Below are positions 26,660-35,709 of a stretch of DNA of 64,000 nucleotides, one piece after another (the stretch's first letter is position 1; each line of letters begins with the position of its first letter). The DNA comes from Hyphomicrobiales bacterium (GTDB lineage: Bacteria > Pseudomonadota > Alphaproteobacteria > Rhizobiales > Rhizobiaceae). Position numbers and translations under genes: made by a program. The notes beneath the pieces were generated by a model, which worked only from the letters and a program-made list of their open reading frames with translations, was not told where the DNA came from and ran no database searches. The DNA lies in contig UBMP01000011.1 of assembly GCA_900466575.1 (NCBI GenBank), positions 275,719-339,718 of the forward strand. Reading direction: 5' to 3'.

Positions 26660-27580
26660 ATGCCCCACGCCAAAGCCGCTCATAATGCCCATGCTACCGG
26701 CCGCGAGAAGTGGATGGCGCATCTGGCGATGTTGTCTTTCGCTCTTCTGATTTCGGGCTCGTTTTCCCTCGGCGGGATCGCGGCGAAATATGCGCCATCG
26801 GCGGCGATCAATGCGCTGCGTTATATTCTTTCGGTCGGCGTCATGTGGATCTTCGCGACGCAGGTCATGAAGGTGAAGCTCAGCTTTCCCAGGGAACCGT
26901 GGCGCTATGTCGTGCTCGGGCTGCTGATGGCGATCTACATGTTCACCATGTTCAAGGCGCTGGAGTTTACTTCGCCGGTGGCGACGGGCGCCGTCTTCAC
27001 GCTGATGCCGCTGATTTCAGCCGGCTTCGCGTGGTTTCTCATGCGCCAGCGCACCAAGCCCGCGGTGCTCTCGAGCCTGATTGTTGCGGCGATCGGCTCT
27101 GTCTGGGTGATCTTTCGCGGTGATATCAACGCCATTCTCGGCTTCGATGTCGGGCGCGGCGAGGCGATCTATTTCATCGGCGTCGTCTGCCATGCGGCCT
27201 ATGCGCCGCTCTTGAGGCTCTTCAGCCGCGGTGAGCCGCCGATCTTTGTCGGCTTCTGGGCGGTGGCTGCGACGGCGGCGTGGCTGATGATCCCGGGCAT
27301 CCCGGCGCTGATTCATACGGATATTGCGTCCTTCCCGCCGGAAGTCTGGGCTTCGATCCTCTATATGGCGGTTGCGACCACGGCGGTGACCTTCATGTTG
27401 CTGCAATATGCCTCGATGCGGCTGCCGGCGTCGAAGACGCTGTCCTATGGTTACCTCACGCCGTCGTTCATCATCCTGTTCGAGGGCGTGATCGGGCATG
27501 GCTGGGTGAGTGCCACGATCTGGGCCGGGGCGCTGGTAACGGCATTGGGACTTGTGATCTCCGGGCTGCTGCCGGATTGA
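26660..27580 (+). CDS. DMT-superfamily (EamA) transporter
   Basis: A 306-residue inner-membrane protein with ten predicted helices in two EamA repeats (about residues 20-150 and 170-302), the drug/metabolite exporter fold. Motifs such as YIFTMFKALEFTSPVATG-like YMFTMFKALEFTSPVATGAV and TLSYGYLTPSFIILFEGVIG fit. The first 18 residues are polar, so a start at the methionine at residue 19 is possible. It is convergent with an MFS gene eight bases away. The substrate is unknown; it may follow preTA by chance. Confidence 0.88.
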   Translation: MPHAKAAHNAHATGREKWMAHLAMLSFALLISGSFSLGGIAAKYAPSAAINALRYILSVGVMWIFATQVMKVKLSFPREPWRYVVLGLLMAIYMFTMFKALEFTSPVATGAVFTLMPLISAGFAWFLMRQRTKPAVLSSLIVAAIGSVWVIFRGDINAILGFDVGRGEAIYFIGVVCHAAYAPLLRLFSRGEPPIFVGFWAVAATAAWLMIPGIPALIHTDIASFPPEVWASILYMAVATTAVTFMLLQYASMRLPASKTLSYGYLTPSFIILFEGVIGHGWVSATIWAGALVTALGLVISGLLPD

Positions 27581-27587
27581 AGCAACG

Positions 27588-28859
27588 TCAGGGGATCGCC
27601 GCCGCGGTTTCCGCCTTGGTGCTGGGCGAGCGTTTGCCATCCTCCCGCTGCGGTGGGGCGATGTCGTTGCGCCACACCAGGAAGACCAGAACCGCGATGA
27701 AGGCAATGCCGCCGTGGAACCAGTAGGCGAGCTTGTAGCCGCCGAGGTCCGTGAGCCAGCCCGCGACGATATTGCTGGACGATGCCCCGATGCCCTGGAT
27801 CGTTCCGACAACCGCCAGGCCGACATTGAAGCGACCTGTGCCGGAGAGAATACGCTCCACCGCGATGGCCGTGGCAATGCCGATCAGGCCCGCGCCAACG
27901 CCGTCGAGCACCTGAACCGGATAGATTGAGCCGAAGGACGTGAAGGCTCCCGCGATCGCGCCTCGGATTGGCAGGGCGATCAGACCGATCAGGATAACCG
28001 TCGCCAGACCGAAACGGCGGATGAGAAAAGGTGCTGCGAGCGCCATGAAGATCATCGAGACCTGGGAGACACCGGTGGTGATGGCCGTCGTGCGGAAAGG
28101 CGTACCGAGTTGAATGGAGAAGCTCTGCGCGATCAGGCGGCTGATCGGCGCATTGCCGAAGTGAAAGATCATCAGCACGACGGCAAGCGCCAGCAGGCCC
28201 TTACGTTCGAAGAGCACGCTGAAACCGGAGGGGCCCGGATCCCCGTCGTCATGAGCAAGCCCGCGGGCGACCTTGTTGTCGATCCGGGCCGGGTCGATTG
28301 CCAGCACGGCCACGATCGTGGCAATCGCGGTGGCAATCATCAGATATACGATGCCCGCCATGCCGAAATAGACCGTGCCGACGAAGATGGCGGCGAGCGA
28401 GAAGACATTTCCGGCGTGGTTCCAGAATTCGTTGCGCGAGACCTGGCTCGAGAAACGCTTCTCCCCGACGAGCCCGAGCGTGAGGCCCATCAGTGCCGGG
28501 CCGACGACGGCTCCGACGATGGCTGTTGCCGACTGTCCGCCGAAGACGGAATAGTTCTCGGGGCTGGCCAGCGTCCAGAGCGCGGCGGCGGTGACGAAGA
28601 TGACCGGCAGGATGATCAGCGTCCGCTTGTAGGGCGACGCATCTACCAGGGCGCCAAACAGCGGCGTCGCGATCATTCCCAAAACCCCGCCGATGGTAGC
28701 GATCATGCCGAGCGTGAAGGGGTTCCAGCCATTGGTCGCGAGAAAGCCGTCCAGGAAAGGCCCGAGGCCGTCGCGGGCATCGGCAAGGAAAAAGTTGAGG
28801 GCGGCCAAAGCGAAGATGGAGCGGTCGAACGGGCGGGAGGAATCCGAAGCGGCGGCCAT
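27588..28859 (-). CDS. Major facilitator superfamily transporter
   Basis: A 423-residue permease with about 12 hydrophobic segments. The first helices (SIFALAALNFFLADARDGLG, PFTLGMIATIGGVLGMIATP) and the cytoplasmic loop GALVDASPYKRTLI have the MFS A-motif position. The middle loop is long and charged (ARIDNKVARGLAHDDGDPGP). I prefer the ATG at 28859, since the residues before it in the longer frame are not hydrophobic or family-like. The gene is divergent from the histidine kinase gene. Substrate not predictable. Confidence 0.88.
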   Translation of the reverse strand: MAAASDSSRPFDRSIFALAALNFFLADARDGLGPFLDGFLATNGWNPFTLGMIATIGGVLGMIATPLFGALVDASPYKRTLIILPVIFVTAAALWTLASPENYSVFGGQSATAIVGAVVGPALMGLTLGLVGEKRFSSQVSRNEFWNHAGNVFSLAAIFVGTVYFGMAGIVYLMIATAIATIVAVLAIDPARIDNKVARGLAHDDGDPGPSGFSVLFERKGLLALAVVLMIFHFGNAPISRLIAQSFSIQLGTPFRTTAITTGVSQVSMIFMALAAPFLIRRFGLATVILIGLIALPIRGAIAGAFTSFGSIYPVQVLDGVGAGLIGIATAIAVERILSGTGRFNVGLAVVGTIQGIGASSSNIVAGWLTDLGGYKLAYWFHGGIAFIAVLVFLVWRNDIAPPQREDGKRSPSTKAETAAAIP

Positions 28860-29158
28860 GGAAAATACTTTCGCTATGAAAACGAGCCGGAAACGGCAGC
28901 GCCCCACTTTTTGTTCCACCGTCCCGAGAAATTGGCGCTGGCAAAGAACTGAATTTGTATTAATTGTTTCTAATATAATCGAAATCAGGAAAATTCTGTT
29001 CGAGAGCTGAATATTTTCCGGGTGCGTAGCGGCCGCTTTACAAGAGGCTATTCAAAATCGACTTTCCAATTGTTGAAAGTCGCTTCGCCTTGTGCCAACT
29101 GTAAAATGTAATCCGGCGATATACAGAAGCTCGCAGGATATAGCGGCGTTGGGGAAAC
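28860..29158. other. AT-rich divergent promoter region with an inverted repeat
   Basis: This 299-base gap is notably AT-rich between about 28940 and 29110. It contains CGACTTTC (29059-29066) and its exact complement GAAAGTCG (29075-29082), eight bases apart around CAATTG. That is a candidate operator or hairpin about 80 bases before the histidine kinase gene. No gene is seen. Confidence 0.5.
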
Positions 29159-30205
29159 ATGGACCACATAGAACGTCGTTCGATGACCGGGCGCCTGCAA
29201 TTCATCGTGGCGCAGGAGCGGTCGACAACCTTCCGCTGGGCATTTGCCCTCGGTCTGTTTGCTGCAGCCTTGGGCGTGCGTCTTTCGATCGATTCGAGCC
29301 TTCCGCCGGGTTTTCCTTACCTGACGTTTTTTCCCGCGGTCATTGTCGCCACGCTGGTCAGCGGGCTGTGGCCTGGCATCGTCTGCGCGACCCTGGGTGG
29401 GATTGCATCCTGGTATTTCTTCATCGCGCCGGTCAATTCGTTCGGGCTGACACCGGGCGCCGTGCTGGCGCTGATGTTCTACACGTTTATTGTGGCGGTC
29501 GACATTCTGATCATCCACACGATCAGCGTGACGACGAGGACACTCGTTCGCCAGAGGCAGGCTTTGGCGCAATTGGCCGCGTCCAAGGAGAAGGAAAATC
29601 TCCAGCTGCTCGAACAGGACGTGCTGCAGAGACAGCTCAGTGAGGAGCTCGTTCACCGGCTCAAGAACCAGTTGACGCTGGTTCAGGCGATCGTCAACCA
29701 GACGACGCGATCGGGAGGCGAGCCGGAGGCCATGTACGCGGTTCTCCGCGCACGCATCGGGGTTCTTGCTGGCGCACATGACTTGCTCGTTCATGGCGTG
29801 GCGGGCGTGGCCTCTGTTGCCGATGTCGTGAACAAGGCAATCTCGATTTACGATACCTGTCAGTTCGAGGTGGGTGGGCCCGATGTCAAGGTTGCGGAGC
29901 GGGCGGCCGTCTCGCTCAGCCTCATGCTACACGAACTGGGGACCAATGCCGCCAAGTATGGTGCTCTGTCAGTGCCGAGCGGCCGTGTTCATGTGAGTTG
30001 GGCGGTAGAAGGTGACGAGAAACCCGTCTTCAAACTGACCTGGAAGGAAGAGGGCGGACCTCCCGTTTCTGCCCCCAAACGGCGCGGTGCCGGATCGCGG
30101 CTGATTTCGGTCGGGATTGGGTCCGGCAGCGAGGTCACCCTGACTTTCGAACCTGGCGGCATTGTCTGCTATCTGAACGTTCTGGTCGATCAGCTGCAGA
30201 GCTAG
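29159..30205 (+). CDS. DUF4118-HWE family sensor histidine kinase
   Basis: A 348-residue membrane histidine kinase. Residues 25-125 form the four-helix DUF4118 sensor domain (FRWAFALGLFAAALGVRLS through FYTFIVAVDILIIHTI), a short coiled coil follows, then the HWE/HisKA_2 core with phosphoacceptor histidine in EELVHRLKNQLTLVQAIVNQ and the ATPase part LMLHELGTNAAKYGALS. The W-x-E motif near the end (LTWKEEGGPPV) defines the HWE group, typical of Rhizobiales. The genes next to it encode no response regulator, so it is an orphan kinase. It may feed the PhyR/EcfG stress pathway, as some HWE kinases do, but this is inference. Confidence 0.92.
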   Translation: MDHIERRSMTGRLQFIVAQERSTTFRWAFALGLFAAALGVRLSIDSSLPPGFPYLTFFPAVIVATLVSGLWPGIVCATLGGIASWYFFIAPVNSFGLTPGAVLALMFYTFIVAVDILIIHTISVTTRTLVRQRQALAQLAASKEKENLQLLEQDVLQRQLSEELVHRLKNQLTLVQAIVNQTTRSGGEPEAMYAVLRARIGVLAGAHDLLVHGVAGVASVADVVNKAISIYDTCQFEVGGPDVKVAERAAVSLSLMLHELGTNAAKYGALSVPSGRVHVSWAVEGDEKPVFKLTWKEEGGPPVSAPKRRGAGSRLISVGIGSGSEVTLTFEPGGIVCYLNVLVDQLQS

Positions 30206-30454
30206 ACGCGGTCTTCGATCCGTCGGGACAGGGGCGTTGAGCGCCGTCCGCGCGACGACGTAACCATTGAGGGATCAGTGGAGGTCACGGAAACGGCGTC
30301 GGAAAAGTCCGCCAACGGCGCCCAACGGCGGAACAACTCAATACATCGCGCATTGTTCCGCTTTCGACACGCCTTCTCCCCTATCTGGTGCTGTGCTAGA
30401 GACCCGCATTGCCTTTATCCGCTCTCCGCAAACCCCGCCGGAATCACATCTCCC
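30206..30454. other. Noncoding gap before the ArsB-like permease
   Basis: About 250 bases between two plus-strand genes. An open frame continues through it in frame with the permease gene, but its residues are not membrane-like and no good RBS is found, so I treat it as noncoding. A tandem pattern of ACGGCG units near 30293-30325 is visible; no operator was recognised. Confidence 0.45.
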
Positions 30455-31729
30455 ATGGTCATGAATGACACTTCTTCACTCGCCATTGTCGCGATTGCTG
30501 CACTGACGGCGTTGGGGCTGCTCGTGCGGCCATTCCGCTGGCCCGAGGCGGTGTGGGCCGTTCTTGCTGCGGTGGTTCTGGTCATCTCCGGGCTGATCGC
30601 GTGGCGGGGCGCGCTCGCGGGTGTGGAAAAGGGGCTTGATGTCTATCTCTTCCTCATCGGAATGATGCTCATCTCCGACATCGCGCGAAAAGAAGGCCTC
30701 TTCGACTGGCTGGCGGCGATTGCGACGGGACGCGCCAAGGGGTCGCCGCGACGGCTGTTCGTGCTGATCTATCTCGTCGGCGTTCTGGTCACGGTCTTCA
30801 TGTCGAATGACGCAACCGCGGTCGTGCTGACGCCCGCCGTCTATGCGGCTTGCAAGGCGGCGAAGGTGCGTGACCCGTTTCCCTACATGCTGATCTGTGC
30901 CTTCATCGCCAACGCGGCGAGCTTCGTGCTGCCGATCTCGAACCCGGCCAACCTCGTGATCTTCAGCGGAGGGCATATGCCGGCGCTGGGTGCCTGGTTT
31001 TCCATGTTCGCGCTGCCCTCCGTCGTCTCCATCGTCGTCACATTCGTCGCGCTCTATCTGACGCAGCGGCGTGTGATTGCCGAAGACAGCATCTCCAGGG
31101 AAGTCGAGCCTGTCTCGCTGACCCATGGCGCCAAGATCGCCGGACTTGGTCTCATCGTGACGGCGATGGCGCTTCTGGTCGCCTCGGCGCTCGATTTCGA
31201 TCTCGGCTGGCCGACCTTCATTGCGGGCTTTGCGACGCTGGCGCTGGTCAGTCTCTTCAACCGCGAAAATCCGATTGGCTACATGAAGGAGATTTCGTGG
31301 AGCGTGTTGCCGCTGGTGGCCGGCCTCTTTGTGGTCGTCGAGGCGCTGGGGCAGACGAGCATGATCCAGTCGCTGGCCGCCACGCTCAACGCCTATGCCG
31401 CGAGCGATCCCAAGGCGACCGTGATGGGGGCGGGGATAGCGACAGGGCTCGTTGCCAACATCGTCAACAACCTGCCGGCCGGGCTGGTAGCGGGCAGTGT
31501 CGTCAACACGGCGCATGCGTCGCCCGCGATCTCGGCGGCCGTGCTGATCGGCATCGATCTCGGGCCGAACCTTTCGATCACCGGGTCTCTGGCGACCATC
31601 CTCTGGATCAATGCGCTGCGTCGCGAAGGCATCGATGTCGGCTTCTGGCGCTTCCTGAAGATCGGCTTTGTCGTCATGGTGCCGGCGCTTCTGGCGACGC
31701 TTGCCAGCGTCGCCCTGATCGCAAGTTGA
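30455..31729 (+). CDS. ArsB/NhaD-superfamily anion permease
   Basis: A membrane protein of about 424 residues with 11-12 helices, matching the ArsB branch of the ion transporter superfamily: FLIGMMLISDIARKEGLFDW, the twin re-entrant motifs VTVFMSNDATAVVLTPAV and GLVANIVNNLPAGLVAGSV, and SFVLPISNPANLVIF. ArsB exports arsenite; related proteins carry other anions or exchange sodium for protons. No ars regulator or reductase gene is adjacent, so arsenite is not assured. ATG 30455 and 30461 are both possible; the RBS is weak. It converges with the next gene with three bases between stops. Confidence 0.88.
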   Translation: MVMNDTSSLAIVAIAALTALGLLVRPFRWPEAVWAVLAAVVLVISGLIAWRGALAGVEKGLDVYLFLIGMMLISDIARKEGLFDWLAAIATGRAKGSPRRLFVLIYLVGVLVTVFMSNDATAVVLTPAVYAACKAAKVRDPFPYMLICAFIANAASFVLPISNPANLVIFSGGHMPALGAWFSMFALPSVVSIVVTFVALYLTQRRVIAEDSISREVEPVSLTHGAKIAGLGLIVTAMALLVASALDFDLGWPTFIAGFATLALVSLFNRENPIGYMKEISWSVLPLVAGLFVVVEALGQTSMIQSLAATLNAYAASDPKATVMGAGIATGLVANIVNNLPAGLVAGSVVNTAHASPAISAAVLIGIDLGPNLSITGSLATILWINALRREGIDVGFWRFLKIGFVVMVPALLATLASVALIAS

Positions 31730-31732
31730 GCC

Positions 31733-33223
31733 TCACCAGGAGGTCAGCGCGCGCAGCATCGGCGTCTTCTTGAACATGTGGCCTTCCATGCGGCCGATCA
31801 GGTGATCGAGCACGGATACGCCTTCGGCAATGGACGGCCCCTTATTGAGCATGACGCATTCTGCGCGGGCAGCCATGGCAGCATCGGTCATTTCGCCGCG
31901 CGAAGGCAGGCCGGTTTTGACGAGGTCTTCCAGCACCTGCGTTGCCCAGATGGTCGGCACGGAGGCGGCCTCGCAGAGCCAGAGGATCTCTTCCTGCATT
32001 TCAGCCAGCCGCTCGAAGCCGATTTCTGCGGCAAGATCGCCGCGGGCGATCATCACGCCGAAGGGATGACGGTGGCGCTTGGCCTGCGCGATCAGTTCGG
32101 GAAGGTTATGTACCGCGCGCGGCTGCTCGATCTTGGCAATGAGCCCCAGCACCTTGCCGGCGAGATTGCGTTCGCTCAGGGCCTTTTCCAAGAGGTCGAT
32201 ATCGGCCGGTTCGCTGACGAAGGAATAGCCGATCATGTCGGCATATTCGACGACGCTGGCCAGATCCTCCTTGTCCTTGGCCGTCAGCGGCGAGAGGCCG
32301 AGTGCGGTATCGGGCAGGTTCAGACCCTTTTCCGGGCGTATTTTCGCGCCGCCCGCCTTGGTGCGGCGGATGCGGATCAGCGCCTGACGGCCATCGGTTT
32401 CCTCTACGGCACCTTCCAGCTTGCCGTCATCGTAACGGATGCGGTCGCCGACGGACAGGCGGATCACAATTTCGGGCAGCGAAACGGCGGCGCAGGCAAC
32501 AACGCCTTCCGTGAGATAAGGCTCACCATCGGCCACCAGACGAAGTGCGTCGCCGGCGACCAGCTTGCGCTCGCACAGAACCGACTCGGTGCGGATCTTC
32601 GGGCCCGCGATGTCCATGAGGACGCGCACCGTGCGGCCGGTCTCGGCGCCGGCGCTGCGGGCGTGATTGGCGAGCGCGCGCCAGACTTCCGGATTGTCGT
32701 GCGCGCAATTGATGCGCGCGATGTCCATGCCGCGGCGCGCGAGATCAACGAGAAGATCCGGGTTGCTGGCGGCATCACCGGGCAGGGTCACCATGATCCG
32801 TCCGCGCCGGCCATAGGGCCTGGGGCCGAAAAGCGCGTCGGTTGCCTCTTCCAACGCCGTCTCACCCGCAAAGAAGGCTGCCTCCGAAGGCGCATCGATG
32901 GTCGGTGCAGCATCTGCCATTTCGGCCAGCGCGCAGATGACACTGTCGAGGGTCGGCAGGACGCGGCTTTCCAGCCGACCGAGCGAAGAGAGGCCACGCA
33001 CCATCAGCCGGCGCTGCAGCGAGCGGATGTCATGACGGCGCAGGCCGAGATAGTGATAGAGATTGGCGATAGAGCGGCGGTCGGCCTCGGACATGTCGAT
33101 GCCGGCTGTCGCGGTCTCGATCTGTGGTGCCGCCTTGGCGACGATGTCATCCCTGAGGCCGGTGACTTCCACCAGCAGGCCTGCGGCTGCGGTTTTTTCG
33201 GGCGTGGAGATCATGCTTTCCAT
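31733..33223 (-). CDS. Pyruvate-kinase-like protein with N-terminal extension and no C-terminal domain
   Basis: A 496-residue protein. Residues 1-135 form a helical extension (SIANLYHYLGLRRHDIRSLQ, RGLSSLGRLESRVLPTLDSV) not found in standard pyruvate kinases. From about 140 the kinase barrel starts: MVTLPGDAASNPDLL, IARINCAHDNPEVW in place of the R-x-N-F-S-H motif, VLMDIAGPKIRT, the B-domain (VGDRIRYDDGKLEG), then IAKIEQPRAVHN, VMIARGDLAAEIGFERL and ATQVLEDLVKTGLPSRGEMT. It stops right after the barrel, so the C domain with the effector site is missing. Catalytic lysine (AKIE) and metal ligands seem kept, but the phosphoenolpyruvate-site serine of the first motif is replaced. Annotated pyruvate kinase by similarity, but its real substrate may differ. 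The ATG at 33214 is an alternative start. Confidence 0.85.
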   Translation of the reverse strand: MESMISTPEKTAAAGLLVEVTGLRDDIVAKAAPQIETATAGIDMSEADRRSIANLYHYLGLRRHDIRSLQRRLMVRGLSSLGRLESRVLPTLDSVICALAEMADAAPTIDAPSEAAFFAGETALEEATDALFGPRPYGRRGRIMVTLPGDAASNPDLLVDLARRGMDIARINCAHDNPEVWRALANHARSAGAETGRTVRVLMDIAGPKIRTESVLCERKLVAGDALRLVADGEPYLTEGVVACAAVSLPEIVIRLSVGDRIRYDDGKLEGAVEETDGRQALIRIRRTKAGGAKIRPEKGLNLPDTALGLSPLTAKDKEDLASVVEYADMIGYSFVSEPADIDLLEKALSERNLAGKVLGLIAKIEQPRAVHNLPELIAQAKRHRHPFGVMIARGDLAAEIGFERLAEMQEEILWLCEAASVPTIWATQVLEDLVKTGLPSRGEMTDAAMAARAECVMLNKGPSIAEGVSVLDHLIGRMEGHMFKKTPMLRALTSW

Positions 33224-33432
33224 AGGTGGCGCCTTTCACGGTTGCGGGGCCGTTTGCGAGACGATGGGCCGGTTTGAAGTTCCGGCCGTAGGATAGAAGC
33301 GTTCCGTGACAATGGTCGGAACATGGGTTGCCGGCCTTGACTTGAGTCACGATTTCGCTGTCCTTGGGGAATAAGGTGGAGGCGACCGCGCGGTGCGGCC
33401 TGACGCGTGCATTGAGGAGGGAAGGGATCATC

Positions 33433-34224
33433 ATGACGCTGTTTTCGGAAGTTTCCGGTGATCTGTCGTCGAGGGCGCCTGTCGTCCTGATCCATGGCTT
33501 CGGCGGCAGTGCCGCGGCGTGGGATGCAGTCGTCGCGCTTCTGCCGGAAGACCTGCCCGTCATTGCCTATGACCTGCCGGGGCATAATCGTTCCCTGCAC
33601 ACGGAAGAGCGCGGCGGGGCGGGCAAGATGGCGAAGGCGATCCTCGCCGATCTCGATGCGCAGGGCATTTCCGCTTTTCATCTCGCCGGGCATTCCATGG
33701 GCGGGGCGGTGGCCGCGCTGATTGCCATGCGGGCGGCGGCCAAGATCAAATCGCTGACGCTGGTCGCACCGGGGGGCATGGGGCCGGAGATCAACGCGCA
33801 TGCGTTGGAGCGCTTTGCGCAGGCCCTGACGGCCGAGGAACTGGCCGATGCGCTGCGCATCATGACGGCGCCCGGCGTCGATCTGCCGGCGGATGTCATC
33901 GAAAGCATGGCGATGGATCGGGAGCGCCCCGGTGCCGTCGAGGCACTGGAGGAGATCTACGAGGCGATGTTTACCGAGCAGTCCTCGCCGGTGAAGGCGC
34001 AAGGCGTGTTGCCGCTCGAGCTTCTGGAAACGCTCAAGATGCCGGTTGCGGTCGTCTGGGGCGATGACGATGCGATCCTCCCCTCGCACCAGATGGACCG
34101 CCTGCCGGAGCATTTTACCAAAACCCGTGTTCCGGGCATGGGGCACATGTTGCTCGACGAGTGCCCGGCGAAGATTGCCGGTCTGATCATCGCGCAGACT
34201 TCGCAGACCGTGCTGCACGGGTGA
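33433..34224 (+). CDS. Alpha/beta-hydrolase
   Basis: A 263-residue alpha/beta-hydrolase. The oxyanion motif PVVLIHGFGGSAAAWDAVV, the nucleophile elbow GHSMGG (serine at about residue 87), the acid in VVWGDDDAILPS and the histidine in PGMGHMLLDE make a complete triad. No signal peptide is seen. It resembles the C-C hydrolase/esterase group; in some dehydrogenase systems a similar protein is annotated as acetoin dehydrogenase E2-like hydrolase, but no such genes are adjacent. GAGG-AGGG precedes ATG 33433. It is divergent from the pyruvate-kinase-like gene. Confidence 0.9.
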   Translation: MTLFSEVSGDLSSRAPVVLIHGFGGSAAAWDAVVALLPEDLPVIAYDLPGHNRSLHTEERGGAGKMAKAILADLDAQGISAFHLAGHSMGGAVAALIAMRAAAKIKSLTLVAPGGMGPEINAHALERFAQALTAEELADALRIMTAPGVDLPADVIESMAMDRERPGAVEALEEIYEAMFTEQSSPVKAQGVLPLELLETLKMPVAVVWGDDDAILPSHQMDRLPEHFTKTRVPGMGHMLLDECPAKIAGLIIAQTSQTVLHG

Positions 34225-34274
34225 GCGCGCCGGCCGCGTTTCCCCGGGAACAGGGCAGGCTGGCTGTGAAACAA

Positions 34275-34307
34275 CAATGGCGGCTGCGCCGCGCGCTGCC
34301 GCCATTG
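34275..34307. terminator. Bidirectional terminator candidate
   Basis: CAATGGCGGC (34275-34284) pairs perfectly with GCCGCCATTG (34298-34307), with further G-C pairs inside the loop. It lies in the 117-base gap between two converging genes and thus fits a shared terminator. There is no long T-run on either side. Confidence 0.6.
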
Positions 34308-34341
34308 GTATGGAGTGGGACAAAGCGTTGGCCCATGGTTT

Positions 34342-34893
34342 TCAGTAGCGCGTCTTCGACGCAATCGTCTGCTTCAGCGCCGTGTAGGCCCAGGTGTTGC
34401 TGCCGCCGCGCTCGCGGATTTCGTTGAGCTGCTTGTTGGCTTCCTTCATGTTGCCCTGTTCGACATAGGCCATGCCCATGTAGGAGCGGGCGAGAATGAA
34501 GTTCGGGTCCTTGGTGAGCGCCTGCTGGTAGTAGCTCATGCCGAGCTTCATGTTGCCGGCCTTGCGGCTGGCATAGCCCTTGTAGTTCAGCACACGGGCC
34601 TCGTCCTGGTTTTTCATCGCCGAGAGAACCTTGAGTGCGTTGTTGTACTGCCCAGCATAGGCAAGTTCGCGAGCGGCGTTGTAAAGCGTGTCGTCGTCAA
34701 GGCTCGACTTCTTCGGGTTGACGCACTTCTTCTTGTCCTTGTCCCAGACCTCGCCATCCTTGCACTTGGTCGAGGTTTCGGTCTTGGCCGGCGGCTGGGT
34801 CTTGTCGGTTTCGGAACCAACGGCGAAGGCTGCGGCGGGCATGGCGACGGCGATTGCCAGCGCCGCTGCAAGCGACTTGATGTGCATAGTCAT
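34342..34893 (-). CDS. Secreted TPR-repeat protein
   Basis: A 183-residue protein with a signal peptide (MTMHIKSLAAALAIAVAMPA, cleaved near AFA). A linker with two cysteines follows (STKCKDGEVWDKDKKKCVNP), likely a disulfide. The C-terminal half holds about three TPR-like units (YNAARELAYAGQYNNALKVL; LNYKGYASRKAGNMKLGMSY; YMGMAYVEQGNMKEANKQLN). TPR proteins of this kind act as periplasmic scaffolds. The CKDG-W-x-x-x-x-x-x-C motif is also seen in small rhizobial periplasmic proteins. No partner can be named. It is divergent from the CecR-like regulator. Confidence 0.85.
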   Translation of the reverse strand: MTMHIKSLAAALAIAVAMPAAAFAVGSETDKTQPPAKTETSTKCKDGEVWDKDKKKCVNPKKSSLDDDTLYNAARELAYAGQYNNALKVLSAMKNQDEARVLNYKGYASRKAGNMKLGMSYYQQALTKDPNFILARSYMGMAYVEQGNMKEANKQLNEIRERGGSNTWAYTALKQTIASKTRY

Positions 34894-35010
34894 GGTTTCT
34901 CTCCAGCTTGATCAGGGCAGCGTCGATTTTCAGCGACTTATTTCTCCGCCAGATCAACATGTTCGGGGATTTGGCGATAATCAAATGCAATCAAATGTTC
35001 GCGAGCTTGA

Positions 35011-35034
35011 TTTTAATCAATCGATTGATTAAAA
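35011..35034. promoter_or_regulatory. Perfect 24-base palindrome, likely operator of the TetR/ABC-2 operon
   Basis: TTTTAATCAATC (35011-35022) is followed directly by its exact reverse complement GATTGATTAAAA (35023-35034). It ends 20 bases before the TetR-like start codon at 35055 and about 120 from the divergent TPR gene. Size, symmetry and place fit the operator of the adjacent regulator. Confidence 0.75.
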
Positions 35035-35054
35035 ATAGCGGCTAGGAGTGCTTC

Positions 35055-35705
35055 ATGGTCAAACAGACAAAATCGGGTGGCGAGGCGACGAAGCTTGCTC
35101 TCATTGAGGCGGGGCTGAAGCTCTTCGGCACCCAGGGTTATGATGCTGTCTCCACGCGACAGATCGCCGATGCAGCGGATGCGAATATCGGCTCCATCGC
35201 CTACCATTTCGGCGGCAAGCCGGGGCTGCGGCTTGCCTGCGCGCAATTCGTGGCGGAGCGGATCGCAACTGTTGCCGCGCCTGCGATTGCCTCGCCGCTC
35301 CCCGCCGATCCGCAGGTTGCAGTTGCCATCATGGAAGCGGCCATCGAGCGGTTCGCGCGCTTTCTCGTCTCTTCACGCGACGCGGGAACCTACGCGACCT
35401 TCATGTTGCGCGAGATCATGCAGCCCGGCGAGGTGGTCGATTACGTCTACGACACGCTGATTTCACGGGCGCATATGCGGCTTTGCGGGCTTTTCGGCGT
35501 GGCGACGGGTCTCGATCCGGAAAGCCAGCATGTGAAGGCAGCGGTGTTTTCGCTGCTCGGGCAGGTTCTCTATTTCCGCGTGGCGCGGCCCATCGTGCTG
35601 AAGCGGATGGACTGGCACGACATCGGGACGGCAGAGGCGGATGAGCTCGTCGCCGTCTTCAAGATCAATCTCAGGGGGCTGATTGCAGCCCATAAGAAGG
35701 GGTGA
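35055..35705 (+). CDS. TetR-family regulator, CecR (YbiH)-like
   Basis: A 216-residue regulator. The TetR HTH is at about residues 10-55 (KLFGTQGYDAVSTRQIADAA, NIGSIAYHFGGKPGLR), and the C-terminal ligand domain matches the CecR/DUF1956 type (FLVSSRDAGTYATFMLREIM, GQVLYFRVARPIVLKRMDW). E. coli CecR controls the ybhGFSR ABC exporter and rhlE. Here the downstream genes are an HlyD adaptor, an ABC ATPase and an ABC-2 permease, the same kind of set. The perfect palindrome at 35011-35034 is its likely autoregulatory operator. The inducer is unknown. Confidence 0.92.
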   Translation: MVKQTKSGGEATKLALIEAGLKLFGTQGYDAVSTRQIADAADANIGSIAYHFGGKPGLRLACAQFVAERIATVAAPAIASPLPADPQVAVAIMEAAIERFARFLVSSRDAGTYATFMLREIMQPGEVVDYVYDTLISRAHMRLCGLFGVATGLDPESQHVKAAVFSLLGQVLYFRVARPIVLKRMDWHDIGTAEADELVAVFKINLRGLIAAHKKG

Positions 35706-35709
35706 CGTC

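Noticed and set aside
30278..30454. N-terminal extension of the ArsB-like permease
   Set aside because: The residues are polar and cysteine-containing, with no membrane or signal character; the permease fold starts after 30455.
31778..33277. 499-codon open frame antisense to the pyruvate-kinase-like gene
   Set aside because: Low-complexity composition and no motif; the minus-strand product has clear kinase-barrel motifs.
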